This document shows, piece by piece, positions 45,794 through 56,642 of a stretch of 64,000 bases of DNA. The stretch is taken from positions 186,001 through 250,000 of the forward strand of contig NZ_CANMIO010000002.1 of assembly GCF_947497935.1 (NCBI RefSeq), written 5' to 3'. The DNA comes from an uncultured Shewanella sp. Its GTDB lineage: Bacteria; Pseudomonadota; Gammaproteobacteria; Enterobacterales; Shewanellaceae. Position 1 is the stretch's first letter. Each line of letters opens with the position of its first letter. The position numbers and the translations under genes were made by a program. Below the pieces are notes generated by a model, which searched no databases, was not told the origin of the DNA, and saw nothing but the letters and a program-made list of their open reading frames with translations.

Positions 45794-46110
45794 AATACCA
45801 ATCAGTACAAGAATTTGATCAGCTCAGAGCGATTTTTGGCAAACTAATTCAAGGCGAATAGCTGTAATAATGGTTATTCCCTTATAAAGCTAATCAACGT
45901 AGAAGTAGGCAGCCAAAAACGCTCCAGAATGGCGAGTTTTAGCGATTCTGATGCTGTGTTAACGAGCTTGAACGTAGAACAGCTATGCCCTTCACTCGTT
46001 GCAAACCACATGGATGTGGTGAATGTCATTAATGCAGGAGCATTTAATGACCTTGCCTCAAAACCGCTAAACTCTCGCTGAGTGACTAAATGTTTATACT
46101 GATTGGTATA
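45794..46110. mobile_element. MITE-like element with 12-bp inverted ends
   Basis: About 315 bases bounded by TACCAATCAGTA (45796-45807) and its exact complement TACTGATTGGTA (46097-46108). It sits between bioH and an orphan gene, has no transposase, and its only reading frame (45874-46119, minus) has no recognisable features. This fits a non-autonomous miniature element. Most of the 450-base gap 45778-46227 is this element. Confidence 0.7.
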
Positions 46111-46227
46111 AGACCGCATTGATTATTCGAAAATGCATCAAGATAAAGCTAACCAGTCTAAAGAGTTAGCTTTATCTTTCGCCCCGCATTGGTTAATATT
46201 TAAACATAACTTTTCGCGGGTAATATT

Positions 46228-46722
46228 ATGTTAGTGGTGACCAACTATCCCAACGTGCCGATTGCAACATCCAATGCTGCAACCGATTCTGCGCGCACGG
46301 ATAGCCAACAGCGCCCACCGATTATTCCTCCGCAGCAACCAACCAAAGGCCACGAAGAGCGCGCCTTTAGTCCGCAACATGAACGTACTGCCGATCAAAC
46401 TCAGACTCAAGCCAAGCTGCGCGAGTCGGTGCAAGAAAAACAGCAAGGTCAGTCTCAACAACAAGAGCAATCGGGTCAGGAAAAACAAAAGCAAAGCCAA
46501 GCGCTTAACCTAAAGCAGCTTTTAAGTCAGCGAGCGCCACTCAAGCGCAGTGATATTAAATTGCCCGCACAACAACTGCCCGTTAACGAGAAGGAACCGA
46601 ATAAACACCCTATGCCTGATGAACCACTGCAGTTTTATCAAGACTTTGGCATACGGATTGAAGCCTTTTATCAGCAGCGCACCGAGCCGAGTAGTCCTCC
46701 AGACTTTTTAGAAACCGCATAA
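46228..46722 (+). CDS. Gln-rich low-complexity protein, unknown function
   Basis: 164 residues, not recognised. Residues 24-90 are Gln/Glu/Ser/Lys-rich (QQRPP, QEKQQGQSQQQEQ) and probably disordered; no signal peptide, membrane helix or metal motif. The C-terminal 40 residues (PLQFYQDFGIRIEAFYQQR) are the only compact-looking part. ATG at 46228, with TTTTCGCGGG upstream and no strong ribosome site, so the start is uncertain. A good terminator right after the stop supports a real gene. Confidence 0.6.
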   Translation: MLVVTNYPNVPIATSNAATDSARTDSQQRPPIIPPQQPTKGHEERAFSPQHERTADQTQTQAKLRESVQEKQQGQSQQQEQSGQEKQKQSQALNLKQLLSQRAPLKRSDIKLPAQQLPVNEKEPNKHPMPDEPLQFYQDFGIRIEAFYQQRTEPSSPPDFLETA

Positions 46723-46755
46723 AAAAACCGACAAACGCAGTTGTCGGTTTTTTTG
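46722..46755. terminator. terminator between the Gln-rich gene and tex
   Basis: Stem AAAAAACCGACAA / TTGTCGGTTTTTT, loop ACGCAG region, between convergent genes. Confidence 0.88.
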
Positions 46756-46773
46756 TGTCTCGATTAACGCTGA

Positions 46774-49113
46774 TTACTTTTTAAGTTTAGCGAACGCATC
46801 GGCAAAGGCATTCCCCATAGCGGCATTTGCTTGCTGCTTTGGTTTGTGAGTCTTTTGCTGTGGACGTTGATTAGCGCCTTTATTAGGAGCGCCTTTACTC
46901 GCGGCTGGACGCGGCGCACTCTTAGGTGCATCACCAGCCTTGTCTTCAAGACGCATACTTAGACCGATACGGCGACGTTCTGCATCCACTTCCATCACTT
47001 TCACTTTAACGATATCGCCGGCTTTAACCACCTTGTGCGGATCGTCGATAAACTTGTCGGTCATCGATGAGATATGCACTAAACCATCTTGATGTACGCC
47101 TACGTCAACGAAGGCGCCGAAGTTAGTCACGTTGGTTACCACGCCTTCTAAGATCATATCCAGCTTAAGATCTTTGATCTCTTCTACACCCTCTTTAAAG
47201 GTCGCAGTTTTAAATTCACCACGAGGATCGCGTCCCGGCTTATCAAGTTCCGCCAAGATATCGGTTACAGTCGGTAGACCAAATTCGCTGGTGATAAAAT
47301 CTTTCGCTTCTAGCGTCTTGAGCAGTTCAGAGTTACCAATTAATTCGGCAACTGACATACTTTTGGCCGCAGCAATCGACTCGACTAATGAGTAAGCCTC
47401 TGGATGCACAGAAGAGCCATCGAGTGGGTTGTCACCTTCAGTAATACGCAAGAAACCTGCCGCTTGTTCATAAGCTTTTGGTCCAAGGCGAGCAACTTTA
47501 AGCAAGGCTTTCCGGTTGTTGAAACGGCCTTGCTCGTCACGGTGAGCCACAATATTACGTGCCAAAGTTTTATTAAGGCCGGCAACCTGAGCCAGCAATG
47601 GAGCTGAGGCCATATTCACATCGACACCCACGCCGTTTACGCAGTCTTCGACAACGGCTTCTAGGGAGCTTGATAATTGGCTTTGGCTCACATCGTGTTG
47701 ATACTGACCCACACCGATCGCCTTCGGCTCAATTTTCACCAGCTCGGCTAATGGATCTTGCAAACGACGAGCAATAGAAACTGCGCCACGGATAGATACA
47801 TCAATACCAGGGAATTCTTCAGAGGCTAGCTCAGATGCCGAGTAAACCGATGCCCCCGCTTCACTAACCATAATCTTGGTCAGTCTTGGTAAGTCAGCTT
47901 TTACTTGGCTAATCAAATCTGCCGCTAGCTTATCGGTCTCGCGTGATGCAGTGCCATTACCAATCGCTATTAATTCAACCTTATGCATCTTCACTAGGTT
48001 GGCTAAGGTTCTAACCGACTTGTCCCACTGATTTTGTGGAGCATGTGGGAAAATAGTGGTGTGCGCCATCAGTTTGCCGGTGTCGTTAACGATAGCCACT
48101 TTCACACCTGAGCGTAGACCCGGATCTAAACCTAGTGTCGCTTTCGCGCCAGCAGGAGCAGCCATCAATAGATCGCCTAAGTTGCGGGCAAAAACCTTGA
48201 TCGCTTCTTGTTCTGCGCTATCACGGGTACGGCCAAGAAACTCAGTTTCCATCTGTAGCGCAATTTTAACTTTCCACGTTGCCGCTACGACGGTTTTTAA
48301 CCAGGTATCGACAGCGCCATCGCCCAAGCCTAGCTTGAAGTGATCGATAATAATCACTTCACAGTAACTCGCCTGCTTAGCTTCCTGACCGGGATCGGCG
48401 TTAATACTTAGGCTTAGCGCGCCTTCGTTGCGACCACGCAACATAGCCAACGCGCGATGAGATGGCACTCTCGCAAGCTTTTCAGAATGCTCGAAGTAAT
48501 CTCTAAACTTGGCGCCTTCTTTCTCTTTACCTTTAACCATACGGCTCTCAAGCACTGCATTTTGCTCTACTTGAGTACGAATTTTTTGCAGCAACTCGGC
48601 GTCTTCAGCGAAACGCTCCATCAAGATGAAACGCGCACCATCGAGTACGGCTTTAGCATCGCTAAAACCGGCAGCGGCATTGATATACTCGCTAGCAACG
48701 GCGTCACAATCAGCTTGGCGGTTTGCCAACAGATAATCGGCCAAAGGCTCGATACCCGCTTCAATGGCAATAAGGCCCTTGGTGCGGCGTTTTGGCTTGT
48801 AAGGTAAATAGAGATCTTCTAGGCGCGTCTTGCTATCTGCGGCATTGATTGCCGCTTTCAACTCTGGAGTTAACTTACTCTGGGCTTCAATGCTCGACAA
48901 AATCACGTTACGACGATCATTTAGATCGCGTAGATAGCCTAAACGGCTGTAAAGAGTACGCAATTGCGCGTCATCTAGACCACCCGTGGCTTCTTTACGG
49001 TAACGTGCAATAAACGGCACAGTTGCGCCATCGTCGAGTAATGAAATGGTATCGATAACTTGTTGCTGACGAACATTAAGTTCCTCAGCGATGAGCTGTG
49101 CAATATTTTGCAT
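46774..49113 (-). CDS. tex: Tex (YhgF), RNA-binding transcription accessory protein
   Basis: 779 residues in the family order: N-terminal helical domain, YqgF-like RNase H fold ([20 protein letters not shown]), helix-hairpin-helix region ([24 protein letters not shown]) and an S1 RNA-binding domain at about 651-722 ([21 protein letters not shown] type). A basic Ala/Pro/Lys tail follows. Binds nucleic acid and affects transcription; exact role is still debated. Same strand as greB, 153 bases apart. Confidence 0.95.
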   Translation of the reverse strand: MQNIAQLIAEELNVRQQQVIDTISLLDDGATVPFIARYRKEATGGLDDAQLRTLYSRLGYLRDLNDRRNVILSSIEAQSKLTPELKAAINAADSKTRLEDLYLPYKPKRRTKGLIAIEAGIEPLADYLLANRQADCDAVASEYINAAAGFSDAKAVLDGARFILMERFAEDAELLQKIRTQVEQNAVLESRMVKGKEKEGAKFRDYFEHSEKLARVPSHRALAMLRGRNEGALSLSINADPGQEAKQASYCEVIIIDHFKLGLGDGAVDTWLKTVVAATWKVKIALQMETEFLGRTRDSAEQEAIKVFARNLGDLLMAAPAGAKATLGLDPGLRSGVKVAIVNDTGKLMAHTTIFPHAPQNQWDKSVRTLANLVKMHKVELIAIGNGTASRETDKLAADLISQVKADLPRLTKIMVSEAGASVYSASELASEEFPGIDVSIRGAVSIARRLQDPLAELVKIEPKAIGVGQYQHDVSQSQLSSSLEAVVEDCVNGVGVDVNMASAPLLAQVAGLNKTLARNIVAHRDEQGRFNNRKALLKVARLGPKAYEQAAGFLRITEGDNPLDGSSVHPEAYSLVESIAAAKSMSVAELIGNSELLKTLEAKDFITSEFGLPTVTDILAELDKPGRDPRGEFKTATFKEGVEEIKDLKLDMILEGVVTNVTNFGAFVDVGVHQDGLVHISSMTDKFIDDPHKVVKAGDIVKVKVMEVDAERRRIGLSMRLEDKAGDAPKSAPRPAASKGAPNKGANQRPQQKTHKPKQQANAAMGNAFADAFAKLKK

Positions 49114-49266
49114 AAATAGAGGTCGAGCCTAGTTAATAAAGGATATTGCGCCAAAGATACCACAGCCCATGGATTTGGTTAATCCACAAATAGGGTATTT
49201 TGTCCCAGAGCCGACCAGAAGAGGAACTGGCAACCTAAGGGCTTCCCTTGATAAAGGGAGGAGGGC

Positions 49267-49746
49267 CTATTCAAAACCCTGATAGGAGATACGATTGATA
49301 TACCAAACTTGCTCACCTGTCGGCGTCTTGATCACAGCTTCGTCATCGACCTCTTTCTTCAACAAACCACGAGCCATTGGCGAATCGATGGAGATGTAAT
49401 CCTTACGACCGAAGATCTCATCGTAACCAACAATCTTAAACTCTAGTTTATCGCCAGCATCATTTTCGATTTCGACCCAAGCGCCAAAAAAAACCTTGCC
49501 CTCTTGTGCCGGCGAATAATCGACAACTTGTACATTTTCGAGCGTTTTACGCAAATAACGTACTCTACGGTCTATTTCACGCAGCTTTCGCTTGTTGAAG
49601 GTGTAATCGGCATTCTCACTACGATCACCTAAACTTGCAGCCCAGCTAACAATTTTAGTGATCTCAGGGCGATGTTCACGCCAAAGATAGTTCAACTCTT
49701 TTTGCAGTTTCTCGAAACCTTCACGAGTGACGATTGCGGTTCTCAT
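49267..49746 (-). CDS. greB: GreB, transcript cleavage factor
   Basis: Rescues backtracked RNA polymerase by stimulating transcript cleavage. 159 residues: N-terminal coiled coil with the acidic tip (RSENADYTFNKRKLREIDRR; Asp/Glu near 43-46) and the C-terminal FKBP-like domain (SPMARGLLKKEVDDEAVI). Length and the FNKRKLREIDRRV sequence distinguish GreB from GreA. Next to tex and divergent from ompR, as in E. coli. Confidence 0.95.
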   Translation of the reverse strand: MRTAIVTREGFEKLQKELNYLWREHRPEITKIVSWAASLGDRSENADYTFNKRKLREIDRRVRYLRKTLENVQVVDYSPAQEGKVFFGAWVEIENDAGDKLEFKIVGYDEIFGRKDYISIDSPMARGLLKKEVDDEAVIKTPTGEQVWYINRISYQGFE

Positions 49747-50083
49747 AGCTTCTACTTTCTAAAGGGGGGATAAAAATTCATGGGCAAAAATAATAGCACA
49801 AATCCAGCAAAGCTTAGCTAGAGCTATTGCGCTTATCGAGCCAATTGCAACCTATGCCAATTTACTTACAATTTAAGCTAACGAGTAAACAAGCATTAAA
49901 TTCGCTTATATTCAAAAGCTTAGACTAAACAAGCTTGCGCTTAAAACAAAGCTTAGTAGCAATCGCAAAAATGCCTGCTAGTCATTAACATATTAAAACA
50001 GCTATATTAGAATGAATCACATTCAATATCAGCTATTTGCCTACTAATATAGAGTTGGCCGCCGAGTTAAAAGGACCTTAAGC
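49747..50083. other. greB-ompR divergent intergenic region
   Basis: 337 AT-rich bases between divergent genes; should hold both promoters. Short direct copies of AAGCTTA occur near 49915-49960, but I see no clear operator, terminator or small gene. Confidence 0.4.
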
Positions 50084-50809
50084 ATGGGACAAGAAACCTC
50101 AAAAATTCTCGTCGTCGATGATGATATGAGACTGCGCGCATTATTAGAACGTTACTTGATGGAGCAAGGTTATCAAGTACGCAGCGCCGCCAATGCCGAA
50201 CAGATGGACCGCCTACTCGAGCGTGAAAACTTTCACCTATTAGTACTCGATCTTATGCTTCCCGGTGAAGACGGCCTCTCTATCTGTCGCCGACTGCGTC
50301 AAACTGGCAACCCAATCCCTATCGTGATGTTGACGGCAAAAGGCGATGAAGTAGATAGAATTATCGGTCTTGAATTAGGTGCTGATGACTACTTACCAAA
50401 GCCCTTTAATCCACGAGAGTTATTAGCCCGTATTAAAGCCGTTATGCGTCGTCAAACACCCGACGTGCCGGGTGCACCAACTCAGCAAGAAGAAGAGATC
50501 ACTTTTGGTGAATACTCTCTAAATCTTGCCACCCGTGAAATGCATCATGGCGAAGAGAGTATCGCACTGACCAGCGGTGAATTTGCCGTGCTTAAAGTGC
50601 TTGTCAGCCACCCAAGAGAGCCCCTTTCACGTGATAAGTTGATGAATCTGGCGCGTGGCCGTGATTACTCTGCGCTGGAGCGCTCGATTGACGTACAAGT
50701 TTCACGTTTGCGCCGACTCATTGAAAAAGATGCCGCCAACCCACGCTATATTCAAACCGTGTGGGGATTAGGCTATGTGTTTGTGCCTGACGGCCAATCA
50801 CGTAAATAG
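50084..50809 (+). CDS. ompR: OmpR, osmotic-stress response regulator
   Basis: 241 residues. Receiver domain with acidic pair Asp12/Asp13, phospho-acceptor Asp56 ([10 protein letters not shown]), Thr and Lys of the switch (MLTAKG, LPKPFNP). The C-terminal winged helix ([24 protein letters not shown]) binds DNA. AAGGA precedes the ATG by eight bases. Paired with envZ 17 bases downstream. Confidence 0.97.
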   Translation: MGQETSKILVVDDDMRLRALLERYLMEQGYQVRSAANAEQMDRLLERENFHLLVLDLMLPGEDGLSICRRLRQTGNPIPIVMLTAKGDEVDRIIGLELGADDYLPKPFNPRELLARIKAVMRRQTPDVPGAPTQQEEEITFGEYSLNLATREMHHGEESIALTSGEFAVLKVLVSHPREPLSRDKLMNLARGRDYSALERSIDVQVSRLRRLIEKDAANPRYIQTVWGLGYVFVPDGQSRK

Positions 50810-50826
50810 ATAAGCTTTTTAACTCG

Positions 50827-52149
50827 GTGTCGATAAACAGACGATGGTGGCAGCGCTTACTGCCACGCAGTTCCTTCAGCCAAACCGTAATGTTGATTGG
50901 CTGTCTGCTGCTAACTAACCAGCTGGTGTCATACATCTCTGTTGCCGTTTATTTCATTAAGCCCAGCTATCAGCAAATAAACCAGTTGATAGCTAGGCAA
51001 GTAAAATTGCTATTTGTCGATGGGGTCGATATCGGTCGTGAGCACCTCACCATGGTCGACGCCCTTAATGCTAAAGTGCGCGATGACACCATGCAGTTTT
51101 ATAACCAGAAGCAAGCTCGAATAGCTGGAATAGATCGCGCCACTTACTACAACTTCTTATCGTCACAAATGTCTGAATACTTGGGCGGAGAAGCTGAAGT
51201 GCGCATCGCCCAAGGTGAAGAGTTTGAAATTTGGATCCGACCACCTCAGGCGCCATCGATCTGGATTAAAGTGCCACTTACAGGCCTCAACGAAAAAAAT
51301 CTTTCACCGCTAACATTATATTTGATGGTCATTGGCGCATTGAGTGTGGCCGGTGGATGGTGGTTTGCGCGTCAGCAGAATCGTCCATTAAGACGCCTAC
51401 AAAAAGCTGCCACGGCGGTATCTCGGGGCGACTATCCGGATCCCCTGCCCTTAAGTGGCTCAACCGAGATTGTCGAGGTGACCAACACCTTTAACCAGAT
51501 GTCTCACAGCATGAAGCAGCTGGAACAAGACAGAGCGCTATTAATGGCGGGTATTTCCCATGATCTACGCACCCCACTGACCCGGATCCGACTCGCATCA
51601 GAGATGATGGTCGAAGAAGATCAGTATCTGAAAGAGGGCATAGTCAGCGATATTGAAGATATGGATGCCATTATCAATCAGTTCATCTCCTATATCAGAC
51701 AAGATCAAGAAGGCACCCGTGAACTTGCACAAATCAATGATTTAATTCAGGACGTAATCCAAGCTGAATCAAACCGAGAAGGCAAAATTGATTCAGAGCT
51801 CACTCAATGCCCTAGCGTACCGATGCAAAGCATCGCCGTTAAACGCGTACTCAGCAACCTAGTCGAAAATGCTTATCGCTACGGCAATGGGTGGGTCAAA
51901 ATTACTTCGCAATTTAACGGTAAATACATCGGCTTTAGCGTCGAAGATAATGGGCCCGGTATCGATGAAGAGCAGATCCCAAAACTGTTCCAACCTTTCA
52001 CCCAAGGCGATACGGCTCGCGGCAGCGTTGGTTCAGGATTAGGGCTCGCAATTATCAAACGTATTGTCGACAGACACCAAGGCAAGGTGATCCTCACCAA
52101 TCGCAGTGAGGGTGGATTACACGCTCAAGTGTGGTTACCGATTGAATAG
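50827..52149 (+). CDS. envZ: EnvZ, osmosensor histidine kinase
   Basis: 440 residues from GTG 50827, no better start nearby. Two membrane helices (about 21-43 and 162-180) flank a periplasmic domain of roughly 115 residues; HAMP, then His245 in [15 protein letters not shown] site with [18 protein letters not shown] and GSGLGLAI. Forms the OmpR-EnvZ pair that adjusts porin expression. Confidence 0.95.
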   Translation: MSINRRWWQRLLPRSSFSQTVMLIGCLLLTNQLVSYISVAVYFIKPSYQQINQLIARQVKLLFVDGVDIGREHLTMVDALNAKVRDDTMQFYNQKQARIAGIDRATYYNFLSSQMSEYLGGEAEVRIAQGEEFEIWIRPPQAPSIWIKVPLTGLNEKNLSPLTLYLMVIGALSVAGGWWFARQQNRPLRRLQKAATAVSRGDYPDPLPLSGSTEIVEVTNTFNQMSHSMKQLEQDRALLMAGISHDLRTPLTRIRLASEMMVEEDQYLKEGIVSDIEDMDAIINQFISYIRQDQEGTRELAQINDLIQDVIQAESNREGKIDSELTQCPSVPMQSIAVKRVLSNLVENAYRYGNGWVKITSQFNGKYIGFSVEDNGPGIDEEQIPKLFQPFTQGDTARGSVGSGLGLAIIKRIVDRHQGKVILTNRSEGGLHAQVWLPIE

Positions 52150-52260
52150 TCTTTATCTATATGGGTTTTGTTCAAGTCATTTGAAATAAAGGCTTAGCTG
52201 TAATTTTGTTGTAACGAAAAAGCCATATTCTAACGCCAATTTAAGTATTTGGCGTGCAAG

Positions 52261-54201
52261 ATGAAAATCTCAACTCTCTCCCTTTCGGCCTCAATTACAC
52301 TGTTATTGATTGCGGCGTTACTGGCTTCGGTAGTGTTCTGGAGTAACGACAAGCGCCAAGTCATCGAGCAGCAGACCTACCAACTGCAACAGATCCAACA
52401 GAGTTTTCTCGTCGAGATTAGGCGTGAGCTCGATAGCTATTTATCCAGCGGAGACAGCAGTAAGCTTAAGAGTGCCAAAGTTAAGCTTGAACATATGCAG
52501 GCGCAGATAGCTTCGCTACACGATCTAAACACCAAACATCTACAGCAAGCTGTCGAAGCCTTTACCCAAGCCTTAGATAGTGACTATCGCGCGGCAGGAA
52601 AGTTAGCGGGTAACCCAAGGCAGCTGTTAGCTCACGCCGAGTCAGAGATGCTAGATTACAACGCTCGTTTGGCCGATTACGCCATTATAGGACTAGACGA
52701 ACACCCGGCACTCGCCGATGAATATTTAAGGTTAACCCGCCTGTTACCGCCGCTAGTCTATAACTTGTCACAGATCACCGACGGTTACCTTGTCGGCAAA
52801 GAACAACGGCTTAAATCGATATTAGAGAGCCTAATTACAGAGTTAAAAGAATGGAATGCTCAGCTTGATTCCCTTGCTTTAATTGGGATCTATGAGGTCC
52901 TTGAAGCAGACGAATTTGCCCTTGGTGAAGATGAGCCAGAAACCATAGAAATAGGTGAAGATTCTCGAGCTGAACTACTCAGTTTAAGTAAACGCTACAA
53001 CAAAGAGATCGATAATACCCACGCCCTAATGATTGAGAACCAACAATCACAACGGCTATTAATTTCTAATATTAGCGTCATTGAACAACAGCTGTTAGCG
53101 TTAGGCGTTCAACAGCAAGAACAAAATATCACTCTGAAGCAAAGACTGATGTTTGCCATCTACACTATGGTTACCATCTTGATTATTTTTGCCGCCAGTT
53201 ACCTGATTTTATTACAGCAGTGGGTAGTAAATCCGCTCAAGCAACTTAACAGGGCATTTCATAAACTGACCGAATCAAACAGTCGCGAGCGCATTCCTAT
53301 TCATCGACGTTGCGAAACGGGGCAAATAGCCAATTATTTTAATCAACTACTCAATCGTTTTGAAAAAGAAGATAAGCATCAACGACAACAGATGACACAA
53401 GTCTCTGACTCGCTTACTCAACTCGTTAATCGCATTGGTCATATTTCGGCAAGCACAGAGCAAACTCAACAGGTCGTGCTATCGGCTCAACAGCAAACAG
53501 AACAAATTCGTACCTTAGCCAAAGAGGTATGTGACACCTCTGAGAAAGTGGAACAAAGCGCACTGCAAACACAACTGCAGATGCAACAGAGCCAACAAGA
53601 GGCGCAGGCTGTTCTCGATGCTACCGACGAGACTCACTCTGCCGTAGACCATTGTCATCAAGCCTTAACCAGTCTATCGACTTCGGTTGTCGATGTGTCA
53701 CAAATCATCGATGTTATCGGCAATATTGCCGAGCAAACCAACCTGTTAGCACTCAATGCTGCCATAGAGGCTGCGCGAGCGGGCGAGCAAGGGCGAGGCT
53801 TTGCCGTGGTAGCAGAGGAGGTTCGCAACCTGTCGCAACGCACTCAAGTATCACTGCAAGAGATTATGGATATACTCAATCAACTCACTCAAGCCAACAG
53901 CGATCTAGGCTCTAGAGTTGAAGGGATTAAAGATGCCACCCAAGTACAGCAGTCCCGTGCCAACAGCCTATGGCAAGTCGCCCAAAGCGTACAGACACAA
54001 GCCAGCGAAATGGCCATTACCGCTCAGCAAGGCGCTATACATACTCAACAGCAAGTCCGCCATTTAGATGACTTTGCTATCGCCATGATAAGCCTTAAAA
54101 ATCACGCTAAGGCGGCATCAGAGCAAAGTGAAATCATTGCACAAGAAGTGCAGCAAAGTGTTGATAGTATTGAAGTCAGCTTAGGCATTAAAGCTGCTTA
54201 A
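52261..54201 (+). CDS. methyl-accepting chemotaxis protein
   Basis: About 646 residues. First helix at residues 8-28, a long helical periplasmic sensor region (about 29-295) with an acidic stretch ([20 protein letters not shown]), second helix near 297-320, HAMP, then the signalling hairpin [21 protein letters not shown] with [11 protein letters not shown]. No pentapeptide tether at the C-terminus. The ligand is unknown. I use ATG 52261; an in-frame TTG at 52249 would add four residues. Follows envZ on the same strand after 111 bases, probably its own unit. Confidence 0.88.
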   Translation: MKISTLSLSASITLLLIAALLASVVFWSNDKRQVIEQQTYQLQQIQQSFLVEIRRELDSYLSSGDSSKLKSAKVKLEHMQAQIASLHDLNTKHLQQAVEAFTQALDSDYRAAGKLAGNPRQLLAHAESEMLDYNARLADYAIIGLDEHPALADEYLRLTRLLPPLVYNLSQITDGYLVGKEQRLKSILESLITELKEWNAQLDSLALIGIYEVLEADEFALGEDEPETIEIGEDSRAELLSLSKRYNKEIDNTHALMIENQQSQRLLISNISVIEQQLLALGVQQQEQNITLKQRLMFAIYTMVTILIIFAASYLILLQQWVVNPLKQLNRAFHKLTESNSRERIPIHRRCETGQIANYFNQLLNRFEKEDKHQRQQMTQVSDSLTQLVNRIGHISASTEQTQQVVLSAQQQTEQIRTLAKEVCDTSEKVEQSALQTQLQMQQSQQEAQAVLDATDETHSAVDHCHQALTSLSTSVVDVSQIIDVIGNIAEQTNLLALNAAIEAARAGEQGRGFAVVAEEVRNLSQRTQVSLQEIMDILNQLTQANSDLGSRVEGIKDATQVQQSRANSLWQVAQSVQTQASEMAITAQQGAIHTQQQVRHLDDFAIAMISLKNHAKAASEQSEIIAQEVQQSVDSIEVSLGIKAA

Positions 54202-54204
54202 TAA

Positions 54205-54229
54205 AAAAGAGCCAAGCGGCTCCCTTTTA
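54205..54229. terminator. weak hairpin after the chemoreceptor gene
   Basis: Stem GAGCC / GGCTC with A and T runs on both sides; lies between convergent genes. Confidence 0.45.
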
Positions 54230-54245
54230 CTTAAAGCAGTCCGAC

Positions 54246-54719
54246 TTAAAGTGTTGCTAAAATCGCTTCTGCCGTACTCACTTCAAATGATTTTGGCGCC
54301 TCAACATTCAATGTAGTGACTACGCCATTATCAACCACCATGGCATAGCGCTGTGAACGAATGCCACCAAATGCAGCGGTATCCATTTCAAGGCCGAGTG
54401 CTTTAGTAAAGCTGGCATCGCCATCGGCTAACATTATTAATTCAGAGGCATTTTGCGCTTCGCCCCAAGCTTTCATCACAAAGGCATCGTTAACAGATAC
54501 ACAAGCAATGCCGTCAACGCCCTTTGCTTTTAATTGGTCAGCTAATACTACAAAGCCAGGCAGGTGTGCTTCTGAGCATGTTGGCGTAAACGCGCCAGGT
54601 ACGGCAAACAGCACCACTTTTTTGCCAGCAAAAAACGTAACAACATCATGGTTAACCATACCGTCTTTAGTAAGCTCTGCAAGAGTGCCTGCAGGAAGTT
54701 GTTGGCCTTGTTCGATCAT
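54246..54719 (-). CDS. peroxiredoxin, Prx5 family
   Basis: 157-residue thiol peroxidase. Active-site PGAFTPTCSEAHLPGF with peroxidatic Cys48 and the supporting Thr45; no second conserved cysteine is visible, so it is probably a 1-Cys type reduced by glutathione/glutaredoxin. The VNDAFVMKAWG and GGIRSQRYAMVVDNG blocks match the Prx5 group. Single gene. Confidence 0.92.
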   Translation of the reverse strand: MIEQGQQLPAGTLAELTKDGMVNHDVVTFFAGKKVVLFAVPGAFTPTCSEAHLPGFVVLADQLKAKGVDGIACVSVNDAFVMKAWGEAQNASELIMLADGDASFTKALGLEMDTAAFGGIRSQRYAMVVDNGVVTTLNVEAPKSFEVSTAEAILATL

Positions 54720-55084
54720 CAGATTATCCCTTCGTTATATAGCTAAGTTGAAAACAGTTGCCTAATCCTAGTTGAATTAAAACCAAATAAACACAGATAG
54801 AAAGAAGGGATATATAAGCCAATTCACATCCATGCTTAATGTGCACGGAATAATTGCTGCCTATCCGCTCCCTTTCACTTTTCCTCTACCATATCAACTC
54901 GGCACAATGCTATTATTGGCCTCAGCTAGGTAAAACCATAACTAGCAAACTCATTGCGAGTCAGCAATTTAATCAATAAAATTTTTGTACTATTTTGATA
55001 TTAGCTTTTTGTATTTGCTTTCTTGCATTAGCATTCAAAAATCAGTTTCGCCCTTTTTAAAGCCTCACTTAAGGTCAGTTAGCC
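54720..55084. other. gene-free stretch between peroxiredoxin and mgtE
   Basis: 365 AT-rich bases between divergent genes. No Mg-sensing leader structure or small ORF could be made out by eye. Confidence 0.35.
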
Positions 55085-56503
55085 ATGCCATTGCCAAAAG
55101 ATAAACTCCCTATCGACAACAGCCAACATCCAAGCGATTCAGAATATGAAACGCCTGAGTTAGCCATGGTAGAAGTGAGTCAATCGGTTGAGCAACTGAC
55201 CAATGCCGAAGGTGAACAGCAAGCAGAACTCTTCGATGAAATGCTAGAAGAGGCTGAGCCGGGCACTGTGGCACTGCTACTAGAATCATTGCCGCTAGAT
55301 GAGCGTTATGAGCGCTGGTCTCAAGTTGATACCGACGAGCGCATTGGCGTACTAGACTTGATGCGCGCCGACCCGCGTAACGGCATTTTGAATGAGATGC
55401 CGGAGGCTGAACTAGACCAGCTATTCTCGCAAATTTCGCCAGAAGATCTGATTGAATGGAGTGACACGCTACCCGAGGCGATGACAGATCGTGCGCTGTC
55501 ACAAATGGGCGAACGTCAACGACAGCACTATGACCGCTACGATCAATACTCTGAAAATGAGATTGGCCGTTATGCTGAGCATCAATTCTTAGCGCTAAAT
55601 CTGACTTCTACCGTGTCACAAGCCCAGCGTTTCTTCCGCCGGATCAAACTCGACTGTAACGATCATGTGTTTTTGCTCGATGATGACGATAAATACATTG
55701 GTAGTGTGCGCCGCCACGATGTTTTTCGCGCCGCGCCAGAATCCACCTTAGAAAGCTTACTTTGGGAAGACAGTCGCTCGATTCTTGCTGACTCCAGCTT
55801 AATTGAGGCCGCTGAAGCCATTGAGCACAGTAACGAATTAGAAATTGCCGTCGTCGATGCCAACGGCATCATGATTGGCCGCATGACACTGCGCACCGCC
55901 ACCGCACTAGTGCGTGAGCATTACGAAGCGCAGTTAATGGCAACTGCGGGTATGGACGAAGACGACGATTTGTTCGCGCCGATTACCGTGGGCGCTCGAC
56001 GACGTGCAGTGTGGCTTGGGATTAACTTACTCACCGCGTTTTTAGCTTCGGCCACCATCGGCCTGTTTGAAAATGTACTGGAAAAAGTCGTTGCCCTCGC
56101 GGTACTGATGCCGATTGTAGCCTCAATGGGCGGCATTGCCGGCAGCCAGTCGCTCACCCTGATGATCCGCGGTATGGCCATGGGTCAGATTTCATCGGGT
56201 AACTTCATGTCGCTATTAAAGAACGAGCTCGGCATTGGCATCTTAAATGGCGTGTTGTGGGCGATAGTGATTGGCTTAATCGCCGGATACTGGTTTCACG
56301 ACCCCATTATCGGCACCGTAATCGGCGCAGCCATTTTGATTAATATGGCGGTGGCGGCCATTGCCGGTGTCATGGTGCCGATGATCTTGCAAAAGATGAA
56401 TCAAGACGCTGCGCTGTCAGGCTCGGTGATATTAACCACGGTAACTGACGTAGTGGGCTTCTTCTGCTTCTTAGGTTTAGCTTCAGTACTGTACTTATAC
56501 TAA
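55085..56503 (+). CDS. mgtE: MgtE, magnesium transporter
   Basis: Mg2+-gated channel, 472 residues. N-terminal superhelical domain (about 30-150, acidic, with LLLESLPLDERYERWSQVD), two CBS domains (about 160-285; FLLDDDDKYIGSVRRHDVF and IAVVDANGIMIGRMT), a plug helix, then five membrane helices from about residue 305. Conserved pore sequence WLGINLLTAFLASATIGLFE and the MPIVASMGGIAGSQSL loop. A terminator follows. Confidence 0.95.
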   Translation: MPLPKDKLPIDNSQHPSDSEYETPELAMVEVSQSVEQLTNAEGEQQAELFDEMLEEAEPGTVALLLESLPLDERYERWSQVDTDERIGVLDLMRADPRNGILNEMPEAELDQLFSQISPEDLIEWSDTLPEAMTDRALSQMGERQRQHYDRYDQYSENEIGRYAEHQFLALNLTSTVSQAQRFFRRIKLDCNDHVFLLDDDDKYIGSVRRHDVFRAAPESTLESLLWEDSRSILADSSLIEAAEAIEHSNELEIAVVDANGIMIGRMTLRTATALVREHYEAQLMATAGMDEDDDLFAPITVGARRRAVWLGINLLTAFLASATIGLFENVLEKVVALAVLMPIVASMGGIAGSQSLTLMIRGMAMGQISSGNFMSLLKNELGIGILNGVLWAIVIGLIAGYWFHDPIIGTVIGAAILINMAVAAIAGVMVPMILQKMNQDAALSGSVILTTVTDVVGFFCFLGLASVLYLY

Positions 56504-56546
56504 CGACTGTTACTAGCTGCTGTATTTTACCAAGCGCAGAAACAAC

Positions 56547-56576
56547 AAAGCCTAGCTAAACAGCTAGGCTTTTTTA
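56547..56576. terminator. terminator after mgtE
   Basis: Stem AAAGCCTAGCT / AGCTAGGCTTT, loop AAAC, then T-run. Confidence 0.88.
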
Positions 56577-56642
56577 ATATTAGTTACCACCAATGCCTTA
56601 CCCAAGTAGGTCTTGAGCAAGTAAATCCATAAATGTACTTGG

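Noticed and set aside
45874-46119. 81-residue open frame on the minus strand
   Set aside because: Lies inside the MITE-like element and has no recognisable protein features.
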